NCBI GenBank assembly: GCA_035315185.1
Contig: DATFYE010000206.1
Span: forward strand, 27,378-91,377
Direction of reading: 5' to 3'
Length of the DNA: 64,000 nt
Source: JADGQN01 sp035315185
Lineage (GTDB): Bacteria; Desulfobacterota; Syntrophorhabdia; Syntrophorhabdales; WCHB1-27
Shown: in pieces, positions 34,804-43,182 of the stretch
How positions within the stretch are numbered: the stretch's first letter is position 1
How the letters are laid out: every line of letters begins with the position of its first letter
Made by a program: the position numbers and the translations under genes
Notes under the pieces: generated by a model
The model's input: only the letters and a program-made list of their open reading frames with translations
The model's database searches: none
Told to the model about the DNA's origin: nothing

Positions 34804-35997
34804 ATGGCGAAAGAAATGATGCTCAGCGGCTGCGCAGCAGCAGCACAGGGAGCAAAATTTGCAGAAATAGAGGTCACTGCTTCATATCCAATCCGCCCTT
34901 ATACCGCAATTATGATGGAGCTCGCCAAAATGATCGCGAACGGTGAGCTGGATTGCGAGTTCGTACACGGCGAAGGCGAGCATGCTCAGGTTTCCATCGT
35001 TTTAGGAGCTTCCGCCTGTGGTGCCCGTGCTTACGTAGGAAGCGCAGGTGTCGGCGTCACGTACGCGTTTGAGTTGTACAGCCCGGTCGCTGGTGGCCGT
35101 TATCCACTCCAGATGGCGATCGCAGACCGGACCCTCGACCCTCCGGGAGATTTCGGCTCGGAACATACGGATGCCATGTCCGCAAGGGACCAGGGCTGGT
35201 TAATGGGCTGGGCGTCTACGCCGCAGGAGGTTCTTGACAACACACTGATCAACTACCGCGTTGGCGAAGATCCCCGCGTAATGCTGCCCCAGTTCGTGTG
35301 CCAGGACGGTTATTTCCTCTCCCATATTCCGGATAAAGTCATACTGCCGGAGCTTGCCCAGGTGAGAGAGTTCCTGCCGCCCTACAAGGCACCGCATCCC
35401 TTAAGCCCAGCCTGCCCTGTCTCGCATGGTCCGCAGATCAGGCCTGACCAGGGAGCACCGATGGACGCTCAACGGGCAGCGACTTTCCTGGTAGTCCCCA
35501 AGGTAATAGAAGAAGCAGTGGCAGATTATAATAGGATCTTCGGACGGAATCTGGCCCCGTGGCTCGAAAAATTCATGATGGACGATGCAGAAGTCGCGTT
35601 CTTCATTCAGGGCGCTCACGCAAATACCTGCAAATCGGCAATCCGCCACCTGAGGGATCAAGGTTTGAAGGCCGGCATGGTGAGACCACGCTGGGTAAGA
35701 CCGTGGCCGACACAGCAGATCGCCGAAGCACTTGCCAATACAAAGGCAGTGGCCTGCGTGGAGACCAGTACCTCTTACGGCGGGGCCACGAGGGGCGGAA
35801 ACTTGATTCACGAGGTCAGCGCAAGCCTTTATGACCTGGATAAGAGACCATTGCTCACATCCTTCATGGCAGGCCTCGGCGGCGACGTTATTCTCCTGGA
35901 CGACTTCTACTACATGGCGAAGATCCTCAAGCAGATGGTGGAGGAGAAAAAGACCCGTCAGAAGGTCTATTGGGTAGGATTTGAAGACGAAACCTAA
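34804..35997 (+). CDS. Probable oxalate oxidoreductase alpha subunit
   Basis: 397 residues of the PFOR alpha family. The usual YPITP substrate motif is replaced by YPIRP, with Arg at residue 31. Arg109 and Phe117 fall in DRTLDPPGDFGSEHTD. From memory, Arg31, Arg109 and Phe117 are the alpha-chain active-site residues of the Moorella thermoacetica oxalate oxidoreductase, at the same numbers. The length is also close to that protein. The enzyme would oxidise oxalate to two CO2 with ferredoxin reduction, without CoA. A different 2-oxoacid remains possible. Confidence 0.85.
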   Translation: MAKEMMLSGCAAAAQGAKFAEIEVTASYPIRPYTAIMMELAKMIANGELDCEFVHGEGEHAQVSIVLGASACGARAYVGSAGVGVTYAFELYSPVAGGRYPLQMAIADRTLDPPGDFGSEHTDAMSARDQGWLMGWASTPQEVLDNTLINYRVGEDPRVMLPQFVCQDGYFLSHIPDKVILPELAQVREFLPPYKAPHPLSPACPVSHGPQIRPDQGAPMDAQRAATFLVVPKVIEEAVADYNRIFGRNLAPWLEKFMMDDAEVAFFIQGAHANTCKSAIRHLRDQGLKAGMVRPRWVRPWPTQQIAEALANTKAVACVETSTSYGGATRGGNLIHEVSASLYDLDKRPLLTSFMAGLGGDVILLDDFYYMAKILKQMVEEKKTRQKVYWVGFEDET

Positions 35998-36026
35998 AAT
36001 TATGATCCACGAGGAGGTGTTGGATT

Positions 36027-37022
36027 ATGCAAAACGTTGATTATAGAAAGCAGATTTTAGAACCGATCAAATCTCTTCGGGGAGCACCCAGAGAAGAGAT
36101 GTATCTTCCCGGGCACAGGACATGTGCCGGCTGCGGGCCTGCCCTTAATTACCGGCTCGTGGCAAAAGCAGCGGGCCGAGACACGATCTTCATTGGACCC
36201 ACAGGTTGCATGTACGTTGCCAATTCCAGCTATCTCTGCACGCCTTATGCTGTTTCCTGGATCCACGCGCAGATCACCAACGGTGGGGCTGTTGGGTCAG
36301 GAGTTGAGGCGGCCTATAAGACCCTGATCCGCAAAGGAAAATATGATGGTCCATTTCCAAATGTTATCGTCATGGCGGGAGACGGCGGTACAGTCGATAT
36401 CGGCCTTCAGGCCATGTCAGCCATGATGTATCGGGGCCATGATGCGCTTTTCATCTGTTACGATAATGAGTCCTATGCTAATACCGGCATCCAGACCTCA
36501 CCGACAACGCCCTACGGAGCGAACACCACGTTTACCCCCCCGGGAAAGCTTATCCCTGAAGGCAAGACCCTCTTCCCGAAGGACCCGCCCCAGCTGGTCA
36601 TTGGTGGCCACCCGCTAGTCAAGTATGTTGCCACGACGTGTGTCTCGTATCCTCTGGACCTGATGAATAAAGTCCGGAAGGCCTTGAACGTGGATGGTCC
36701 GACCTTCCTGCACATGCTCTCGCCCTGTCCCAAGGGGTGGAAGTTTGACGAGAAGCTGACCCTCGAGATGGGGCGCCTGGCGGTTGACACCGGCATGTGG
36801 ACGCTCTACGAGTGGGAAAACGGCGTGTACAAGTACCAGCGCATCCCGAAGGAATACAAACCGGTGAGCGAGTATATGAAGTGGCAGGGCCGCTTCTCCC
36901 ATCTAAAAGCCGAACACATCGCCAAGATGCAGGCTTTTGTGGACGAAAAGATCAAGAGGATCAAAGCGGTTGCAGTAGAGGCACCTGTGCCTACGCCTAA
37001 GAAGAGAACGAAGGCTAAGTAA
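36027..37022 (+). CDS. Probable oxalate oxidoreductase beta subunit (thiamine diphosphate binding)
   Basis: 331 residues. Cluster ligands are C33 and C36 in TCAGCGP, C61 in PTGCMYV, and a later Cys in TTCVSYPLD. The ThDP/Mg motif is MAGDGGTVDIGLQ...CYDNESYANTG. R136 and D139 (YRGHD) correspond in spacing to Arg140/Asn143 that I recall for Moorella oxalate oxidoreductase, with Asn to Asp here. The C-terminal tail is Lys/Pro-rich (VPTPKKRTKAK). It follows alpha by 29 bp with its own GAGGAGG site. Confidence 0.88.
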   Translation: MQNVDYRKQILEPIKSLRGAPREEMYLPGHRTCAGCGPALNYRLVAKAAGRDTIFIGPTGCMYVANSSYLCTPYAVSWIHAQITNGGAVGSGVEAAYKTLIRKGKYDGPFPNVIVMAGDGGTVDIGLQAMSAMMYRGHDALFICYDNESYANTGIQTSPTTPYGANTTFTPPGKLIPEGKTLFPKDPPQLVIGGHPLVKYVATTCVSYPLDLMNKVRKALNVDGPTFLHMLSPCPKGWKFDEKLTLEMGRLAVDTGMWTLYEWENGVYKYQRIPKEYKPVSEYMKWQGRFSHLKAEHIAKMQAFVDEKIKRIKAVAVEAPVPTPKKRTKAK

Positions 37023-37047
37023 GCAACGATAAGATTTTTTTGGGAAC

Positions 37048-37092
37048 TGGTTTCAGGGTACCATGCCGATACGGCCGGGCGCCCTGAAACCA
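37048..37092 (+). promoter_or_regulatory. Long inverted repeat between beta subunit and transporter
   Basis: TGGTTTCAGGG pairs perfectly with CCCTGAAACCA across 23 bases. No T-run follows, so it is more likely an mRNA-processing or attenuation structure than a terminator. Farther on, at 37140-37153, is the perfect palindrome TGATCGTACGATCA. Confidence 0.45.
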
Positions 37093-37177
37093 CCCGGGAA
37101 GGCGGACTTTCAAAACACGAAAAAAGGAACGAGTATGACTGATCGTACGATCACCGCAAAGGAGAAACACGTTGCCA

Positions 37178-37255
37178 ATGAATAGTGCGGTACCGTTGTC
37201 GGTGACCGATGGATTCAATCGTCTATGGTGTGATCTCGAGGAACCCATCTATTAA
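37178..37255 (+). CDS. Possible leader ORF upstream of the OxlT-like gene
   Basis: A 25-residue frame (MNSAVPLSVTDGFNRLWCDL...) ends 18 bp before the transporter start. A 16-residue frame at 37135-37185 (MTDRTITAKEKHVANE) with an AAGGA site overlaps its start. Neither resembles a known peptide; coding status is doubtful. Confidence 0.2.
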   Translation: MNSAVPLSVTDGFNRLWCDLEEPIY

Positions 37256-37273
37256 TTGATAGGGAGGAAAAAA

Positions 37274-38563
37274 ATGGGAAACGGGTCGGGTGTAAACGGA
37301 AAGAGAGGTTTCATGAATAGCCCGTGGGTAATGTTAACAGCCGGTGTTCTCGGTATGGTAATGATATCCAGCCTTCAGTATGCCTGGTCACTGTTTGTCC
37401 CTGATATTCTTAAGGCTAATCCGAAATTCTCAAAGGTGGAGATTCAGACGGCATTTGCGACGTTTGTGGCATGCATGACTTTTGCCGGGCCCCTGAGCGG
37501 CTACCTGATCGACAAATTCGGCACAAAAATTTTCTTTTCCCTTGCAGCAATACTGGTAGCAGTCGGATGGGGCGGCATAGGCTTCCAGGACAAGGTACTG
37601 CCGATGTGCATTTTTTATGGATTCGCAGGCATCGGCGCGAGTTTTATTTATACGGGCGGCATAGCTGCGTCCCTGAAGTGGTTCCCAAAAAAGAAAGGCA
37701 CGGCTTCCGGTATCATGGCATGCGGCTTCGGTTCCGGCGCAGCGCTTTTCGGCTGGCTCATCACCATACTTGTTGCGAACTACGGCTATAAGACCGCCTT
37801 CCTCTGGACGGGCATTGGGTTTGCGGTGGCATTGCTCCTGGTCGCGCAGGTGCTCAGATTCCCTGAGGCCGCCGGTAGTACCGCAAAAGCCGCCGACTCC
37901 GCCAAACCGAAACAAGCTGAAACCAAGAGTTACAGCCCCGTGGAGATGTTTCAGACGGGGCAGTTCTATCTTATCTATGGCATGTTCGTACTTATGGCTA
38001 TCGGATATATGTTCCTTACACCGAATATCAAGCTGATGGCGAATGACTACAAGGTACCTGCCGCTATATTTACCATTACCTTCACAGCATTCACCGCGGC
38101 AAACGGGATCGGGAGAATCGTCTGGGGGATCATTTCAGACAAGATCGGCAGGGAAAATGCTATGTGTATTGATTTCGTGGCATGCGGGCTTCTCTATGTT
38201 CTTATACCTTTTGTGGCGTGGAGCCCTTATATGTTCCTGATCGTGGTAACGGTCGCGTTTTTCTGCACGGGGCCGATGTTTGCTTTCTTCCCCCCAATCA
38301 CTGCGGACCGTTATGGAGAGAAATTTTTATCCACAAATTATGGCGTTATGTACACGGCAAAGGGCGTTGGCGGCCTGATAGGGCCGACCTTTATCACAGC
38401 TCTTGCTCTGTACTATGCCAAGATGCAGGGTTTTCAAATTGGATGGACTGTGGCTTGCTCAGTTATTGGAGCGGCTTCCGTCGCTTCCGGGCTCGGAGCG
38501 CTCATTTTGAAGAAAATAGCCAAACCTGCGGGCGTCGAGCCTGTACGTCCTGCTACGGCGTAA
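37274..38563 (+). CDS. OxlT-family MFS transporter (oxalate/formate antiporter-like)
   Basis: 429 residues with twelve membrane helices and a central cytoplasmic loop (PEAAGSTAKAADSAKPKQAE). MFS loops are DKFGTKIF and SDKIGREN. A Lys in helix 11 (GVMYTAKGVGG) and an Arg in helix 8 (NGIGRIVWG) sit where OxlT carries its two substrate-binding charges, as I recall. The ATG at 37274 has GGGAGG before it. Lying directly after the oxidoreductase operon and before a terminator, it probably imports oxalate or a related dicarboxylate. Confidence 0.85.
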   Translation: MGNGSGVNGKRGFMNSPWVMLTAGVLGMVMISSLQYAWSLFVPDILKANPKFSKVEIQTAFATFVACMTFAGPLSGYLIDKFGTKIFFSLAAILVAVGWGGIGFQDKVLPMCIFYGFAGIGASFIYTGGIAASLKWFPKKKGTASGIMACGFGSGAALFGWLITILVANYGYKTAFLWTGIGFAVALLLVAQVLRFPEAAGSTAKAADSAKPKQAETKSYSPVEMFQTGQFYLIYGMFVLMAIGYMFLTPNIKLMANDYKVPAAIFTITFTAFTAANGIGRIVWGIISDKIGRENAMCIDFVACGLLYVLIPFVAWSPYMFLIVVTVAFFCTGPMFAFFPPITADRYGEKFLSTNYGVMYTAKGVGGLIGPTFITALALYYAKMQGFQIGWTVACSVIGAASVASGLGALILKKIAKPAGVEPVRPATA

Positions 38564-38597
38564 AAAAATTGCTATAGACGTAAAGGGTTTTAACCGA

Positions 38598-38639
38598 GGG
38601 CCGGGCAAAGACGATCACAATGCGATCTTTGCCGGGCCC
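38598..38639 (+). terminator. Intrinsic terminator after the oxalate block
   Basis: GGGCCGGGCAAAGA and TCTTTGCCGGGCCC form a 14-bp stem with one mismatch, followed by TATTTCTT. It lies 35 bp after the transporter stop. The rest of the gap to 38826 shows no gene. Confidence 0.8.
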
Positions 38640-38826
38640 TATTTCTTAATGGAGTTTCAATGACAGATCGGGTCAGCTACAGCGGAGCCGAAGGCTTCCC
38701 ATCATTAGCTGTACATCCGTCTATGCCTATCTACTTTAAAGCGCCTTCAATATGCCGCGTATTCTCGCAGAGAATTTTGCCCGAGCGTTAAAGAACCAAT
38801 GCAACTTTAAGACAGCGCGTGTTGCG

Positions 38827-39177
38827 TTACTCGTATTCTTTTGGCACCGCGCAGATCATGACTAATGGCTGGTCGTCGGCCTTGTTCTTATATTGGTGCC
38901 TTTCTCCGGGAAGGACCAGCACAAAGTCGCCTTGCTGGACAGGCCGTTCAGTACCATCTTCAGTGACGAGAGCGCCACGACCTTGTATGATATAATTGAG
39001 ATGCTCGAAAGGATGCGTGTGATACGGTGTGTGGCCTTCAGGCTCAATGGTGAAGACTCGCACGGAAAGGTTTGGTGTGCCATCCGCGTCCGATATGGGG
39101 ATCTGTTTAAAGGCATCTTTTGCCCCTTCCATGGTCATCTTTACTTTTTGGACATTATCGAGATTGGTTATTTTCAT
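38827..39177 (-). CDS. Cupin-domain protein
   Basis: 116 residues from the ATG at 39177 (GGAGGAG just upstream). A single small beta-barrel with the metal motif HTHPFEHLNYIIQGRG and the second motif GDFVLVLPGERHQY. Such proteins bind a metal and act as small isomerases, oxygenases or sensors; no specific function can be read. It ends a same-strand run that begins with livK. Confidence 0.85.
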   Translation of the reverse strand: MKITNLDNVQKVKMTMEGAKDAFKQIPISDADGTPNLSVRVFTIEPEGHTPYHTHPFEHLNYIIQGRGALVTEDGTERPVQQGDFVLVLPGERHQYKNKADDQPLVMICAVPKEYE

Positions 39178-39251
39178 CGACTCCTCCTCGCATTCAATGT
39201 AGCTTCCATATCTTTTATTCTCTTTCGGTTTTCGAAACGCGGCCGCTCTGA

Positions 39252-40487
39252 TCAGACGGTCCGAAGCCACGCCTCTATACGATCAAAGCCCTCGTTGATC
39301 TCATGCTCTGTCCCTCCGAAAGAAAGGCGGATGTGCGACTCTCCTGTGGGGCCGAACCCGCTTCCAGGCACACTGATCACCTTCGCCTCATAAAGAAGGC
39401 GGAGCGCGAGGTCCATCGATTTCACCCCGGGAAGCGCGATCCCCGGGAACACGTAGTATGCGCCCTGTGGTCTTTGGTACGCAAAGAGTGCCGACAACCG
39501 GTCGAGCCGGTTGCAGATTAATTCTCTTCTTGCGTCCAGAGCGGACACAAGCCCCGCAATGAACCTGTCGCCCTCACCATCTTTTCCGTTCGTGGCTCTG
39601 AGTGCCGCAAGCGCACCATACTGTGAGACGGTAGGGGCACAGATGGCAAAGGCGTCGTGCACCTTGAGCACCTGGTCAATAAGATACGAAGGGGCGTAGA
39701 GGTAGCCCACACGCCAGCCGGTCATACAGTACATCTTGGAGAAACTGAAGGCTGCAACGAGCCGCTGCTTCAATTCCGGAATGGAGACGAAGCTCTCGTG
39801 GCATAGCCCTTCATAGACAAGAAAATCGTACGCCTCGTCCGCTATCACGAAAAGATCCCGCTCAATGGCAAGCTCTGCTATTGCCCTGACCTCCTCACGG
39901 GAAAAGACGGTTCCTGTTGGATTCATCGGGTTGCAGATAAGGATGGCTTTGGTCCGCGGAGTGACCGCCCGTTTGAAGCCGTCGATATCCAGCCTCCACC
40001 CCTGTTCCTCTCCGAGCGGCACAAACACGGGCACTCCTTCGGCGAACAGAACCTGCTCAATGTGGGACGCATAGTTGGGAGAGGAAATCAGCACTTCGTC
40101 TCCCCGGTCCACCAGCGTGGCAATCGAAGCTGCGAGCGCCTCCATCGCACCGCAACTCACGAAAATTTCTGTGTCCGGGTCGACTGGAACGCCTTTGGTG
40201 CGAAACAGATGATTGGCGATCTCCTCCTTCAACGCGGGCAGGCCGGGCTGCAGAGAGTACTTTCCCACAGACTCATCTTCTCTCAATGCGCGTATCACGG
40301 CTTCGGTCACGAAGGGGGGTGTAGCGAATGAGGGAATACCCTGGCCGAGGGAAACAGCACCCGCCACCTTGCTCGCAAGCACAGGCATCTGCTTGATAGC
40401 TGAAACCGTGATCCGGCCGACCCGCCTGGAGATGCGCGTCAGATCCTCTTCTTTTCCTACGCTCCGATACACCGATCGATCGTCCAT
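39252..40487 (-). CDS. PLP-dependent class I/II aminotransferase
   Basis: 411 residues of fold-type I aminotransferase: VSLGQGIPSFATPP, NPMNPTGTVFSREEV, VIADEAYDFLVYEG and the PLP-binding Lys in AFSFSKMYCMTGWRVGY. The C-terminal Arg in SHIRLSFG should bind the substrate carboxylate. It is probably an aspartate/aromatic/branched-chain transaminase. A link to the upstream branched-chain amino-acid transporter is attractive but not proven. Confidence 0.9.
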   Translation of the reverse strand: MDDRSVYRSVGKEEDLTRISRRVGRITVSAIKQMPVLASKVAGAVSLGQGIPSFATPPFVTEAVIRALREDESVGKYSLQPGLPALKEEIANHLFRTKGVPVDPDTEIFVSCGAMEALAASIATLVDRGDEVLISSPNYASHIEQVLFAEGVPVFVPLGEEQGWRLDIDGFKRAVTPRTKAILICNPMNPTGTVFSREEVRAIAELAIERDLFVIADEAYDFLVYEGLCHESFVSIPELKQRLVAAFSFSKMYCMTGWRVGYLYAPSYLIDQVLKVHDAFAICAPTVSQYGALAALRATNGKDGEGDRFIAGLVSALDARRELICNRLDRLSALFAYQRPQGAYYVFPGIALPGVKSMDLALRLLYEAKVISVPGSGFGPTGESHIRLSFGGTEHEINEGFDRIEAWLRTV

Positions 40488-40499
40488 TTCCGGTCCCGG

Positions 40500-40568
40500 G
40501 CCACGCCGTTTTACCTCACAGCACGCTCAGCATGCCGCGAGTCCGCAGGCAACGAAGTATGGCGTGGC
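40500..40568. repeat. Palindromic element, shortened copy 6
   Basis: 69 bp bounded by GCCACGCC and GGCGTGGC, containing CGCAGGCAACGAAG as in copies 2 and 7 but lacking the GTAC core. It sits 22 bp from the stop of the reductive-dehalogenase-like gene. Confidence 0.6.
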
Positions 40569-40589
40569 AAGCCTCGCCCCTGCTCTCTA

Positions 40590-41708
40590 TCAGTCAAAAA
40601 AATTGACCGACTGTTTTCCATAGCCCATCCGCTCGTCCATCCATACGAGGAGCCGCGTGAAAAGATCCCGTTCCGCAAGGAACCGCACGCCCCGGTGGAA
40701 GAGCGTGTTCGGCTTGTTCCAGGGGCAGACGCGAACGCAGACCGAACAGTGCGACCCATTCTTCACCCACCAGTCGAGACATTTCATGGCGTGTACAGGC
40801 CACTTCAGCATGCCGCGGTTGTTCGATTCGTCCCAGGGCTCTTCCGTACGCGCACCTGATTTGATCGCACCGCTGGGACAGTGAACCGAGCAGCGTTCAC
40901 ACTTTTCACAGAAGCCCTGGACCCCGATGTCGATGGGCTGATCCGGCTCCAGGGGAATATCGGTAAAAACCTTCCCGATTCTGCATCGTGGGCCGAATTC
41001 CCGGGTCATAAGCAGTCCCATGCGCCCCATCTCTCCCAACCCCGCATCCACCGCGAACGCAACATCGATGCCCAGTTCATTGACGGAAGGAATGGCACGG
41101 TACCCTATCTCACTGATATATGTGGCAAGCGAACACGCGGTGAAGCCCATCGTCGCGTAAACGAGATCGGTGTCTGCCTCAACAGCCGGCGACCGCTTGA
41201 CCATGTCATATCCCATCTCCTGGACCAGCACGATCACGTACTGAAATGCACCCGGGATCTCAATCGGATCTCCCGCCTGAGCTGCACCGCAGTAATGCGC
41301 GTTCTGGTCTCCCCAATGACTGTATACCCAGGACCTGTTCAACCGCGCAACACCCACGAGATCAGCACCCAGCCAGCGAGCGACGCGCTTCACGATCCGC
41401 GTCATTTCTTTCGGAGACCGATCCTGTGCCTTGAACTCGCGGTTAAACTGGGCTAGGGCTTCCCTTCCGTACTGGTTGCGCCGCATTACATAATCGACGG
41501 TTCTACCGGCAACCCACAGGCCGTGATCAAGCACGGTTTTCCCCTTGATGTCCTTCCTGATGTTTTCTACGCTCCTCTGGTGCATCTTGTCATATTTGCT
41601 TCCCGCAGGATCAACCCTACCCCGACTGAATCCTGTCAGACGGTCGTCGAACTGTTTAAACGTGCCTCTGACATGTTTCGCGTATGTCGGCTCGTTCACC
41701 CTTTTCAT
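40590..41708 (-). CDS. Cytosolic reductive-dehalogenase-like iron-sulfur protein
   Basis: 372 residues. The C-terminal third has the paired clusters of reductive dehalogenases: GFCEKCERCSVHCPSGAI and SHCSVCVRVCPWNKP. Upstream is the corrinoid/catalytic-domain block (IGYRAIPSVNELG, VDAGLGEMGRMGLLMTREFGPRCRIGKVFTDIPLEPD). There is no Tat signal and no RdhB anchor gene, so it is probably cytoplasmic and not a classical respiratory dehalogenase. It follows livF by 55 bp on the same strand. It may reduce a halogenated or other aromatic compound imported by the transporter. Confidence 0.8.
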   Translation of the reverse strand: MKRVNEPTYAKHVRGTFKQFDDRLTGFSRGRVDPAGSKYDKMHQRSVENIRKDIKGKTVLDHGLWVAGRTVDYVMRRNQYGREALAQFNREFKAQDRSPKEMTRIVKRVARWLGADLVGVARLNRSWVYSHWGDQNAHYCGAAQAGDPIEIPGAFQYVIVLVQEMGYDMVKRSPAVEADTDLVYATMGFTACSLATYISEIGYRAIPSVNELGIDVAFAVDAGLGEMGRMGLLMTREFGPRCRIGKVFTDIPLEPDQPIDIGVQGFCEKCERCSVHCPSGAIKSGARTEEPWDESNNRGMLKWPVHAMKCLDWWVKNGSHCSVCVRVCPWNKPNTLFHRGVRFLAERDLFTRLLVWMDERMGYGKQSVNFFD

Positions 41709-41763
41709 AGATCTATCCTCCAGCCTTCTGCACCGAGCGCATCAGACCTTTGCCGGATGTGCC

Positions 41764-42468
41764 TCACATGCCCAGATACGCTTTCTTTAAGTGCTCATTT
41801 GTGAGTAGATCACTTCCTGCTCCGGTCAATACCACCTTGCCGTTCTCGATTACATACGCCCGATGCGACATATTCAACGCGTGAAACACATTCTGTTCCG
41901 CCAGCAGTACCGTCACGCGCTCTTCATTGATTCGCTTCAGCATCTGAAAGGTCTTTTCCACCATGATAGGAGAAAGCCCCAGTGAAGGCTCGTCGACCGT
42001 GATGAGGGTCGGCCGGGCCATGAGGCCCCGCGCGATGGCAAGCATCTGCTGCTCCCCTCCGCTGAGAGAGCCGGCCAGCTGATTCCTGTGTTCGTAGAGC
42101 TGTGGAAAAAGTTCGTATACTTCCTTAAGGGAACGGCTGAGGTTGATCTGCTTGCGCTGCACGTAAGCCCCCACCTCAAGGTTTTCCTGGACACTCGAAA
42201 GTGGAAAGACACGCCTTCCCTCAGGTATGTGGGCAATGCCGGTCTCGACTATCTCGTAAGGCGGGCGCCCGATCAACTGCTTACCACGGAACTCGATAGA
42301 CCCAGACGTCTTCTTGAGGAGACCAGCGATCGAGCGGAGCAGCGTGCTCTTGCCGGCCGCGTTTGCTCCGACGATCGATATGAACTCTCCTTCTTCAATG
42401 GAAAGATCTATGTCATGTAGAACCTGAACATCACCGTACGATGCGTTCAGCCTGCTAAGCCTGAGCAA
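41764..42468 (-). CDS. livF: Branched-chain amino-acid ABC transporter ATPase
   Basis: 234 residues. Walker A is GANAAGKSTLLRS, the signature is LSGGEQQMLAIARGL and Walker B is LITVDEPSLGLSP; the TVLLAEQNVFHAL His-loop region marks LivF. It pairs with LivG to energise import. It overlaps livG by 14 bp. Confidence 0.95.
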   Translation of the reverse strand: MLRLSRLNASYGDVQVLHDIDLSIEEGEFISIVGANAAGKSTLLRSIAGLLKKTSGSIEFRGKQLIGRPPYEIVETGIAHIPEGRRVFPLSSVQENLEVGAYVQRKQINLSRSLKEVYELFPQLYEHRNQLAGSLSGGEQQMLAIARGLMARPTLITVDEPSLGLSPIMVEKTFQMLKRINEERVTVLLAEQNVFHALNMSHRAYVIENGKVVLTGAGSDLLTNEHLKKAYLGM

Positions 42469-43180
42469 TCAGGTATTCCTCCCCCAGATAGGCCTTGATG
42501 ACCTCTCTGTCGCAAGCGATCTGCGAAGGCTCTCCTTCAGCGATCTTCTCGCCGTGGTTGAGTACCATGACCCGATGCGAGAGCCTCATGATTACTCCCA
42601 TAATGTGCTCAATAATCAAAAGGGCGACTCCTGACTCAGCCAGGTGCCCGATCAGCCGAATCATCTCCTGCAGTTCCGTTGGATTGAGCCCTGCCATCAC
42701 TTCGTCCAGCAGGAAGAGTCTTGGTGAGGTGGCCAGCCCGCGCGCAATCTCAAGCCGCTTGCGGTCTGCAATGGTGAGGCTCCTTCCCAGCACGTGTCGC
42801 CGATCATGCAACCCCACTAATTCCAGCACCTCTTCTGCCTTTTTCTCTGCTCTCTTGAGGCTTTTCTCCCGAACCAGCGCACCGATTATAACGTTCTTAA
42901 CTACCGTCGTGTTGCTGAAGGGTTTGGTAATCTGGAATGTGCGGCAGAGTCCCAAGCTACAAATCTCTTCCGGTCTCATTCTCGTGATGTCCGTGTGATT
43001 AAACCTGATGTATCCTGTCCTGGTTCTGCAAAACCCGCTGATCACGTTGAAGAGCGTTGTCTTACCTGCGCCGTTTGGTCCGATGAGGCCCACCACATCG
43101 CCCGGCCGGATGGTCAGGCTCACACCCTTCAGCACTGCGTTTCCTCCGAACCATTTGCTCACGTCATGCACTTCAAGCAT
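42455..43180 (-). CDS. livG: Branched-chain amino-acid ABC transporter ATPase
   Basis: 241 residues. Walker A is GPNGAGKTTLFNVISG and Walker B is LFLLDEVMAGLNPTE. The signature region reads SLTIADRKRLEIARGLA rather than a canonical LSGGQ, a variant seen in a LivG subgroup. The C-terminal KAYLGEEYL is typical. It lies 2 bp from livM. Confidence 0.95.
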   Translation of the reverse strand: MLEVHDVSKWFGGNAVLKGVSLTIRPGDVVGLIGPNGAGKTTLFNVISGFCRTRTGYIRFNHTDITRMRPEEICSLGLCRTFQITKPFSNTTVVKNVIIGALVREKSLKRAEKKAEEVLELVGLHDRRHVLGRSLTIADRKRLEIARGLATSPRLFLLDEVMAGLNPTELQEMIRLIGHLAESGVALLIIEHIMGVIMRLSHRVMVLNHGEKIAEGEPSQIACDREVIKAYLGEEYLIAQA

Positions 43181-43182
43181 AT

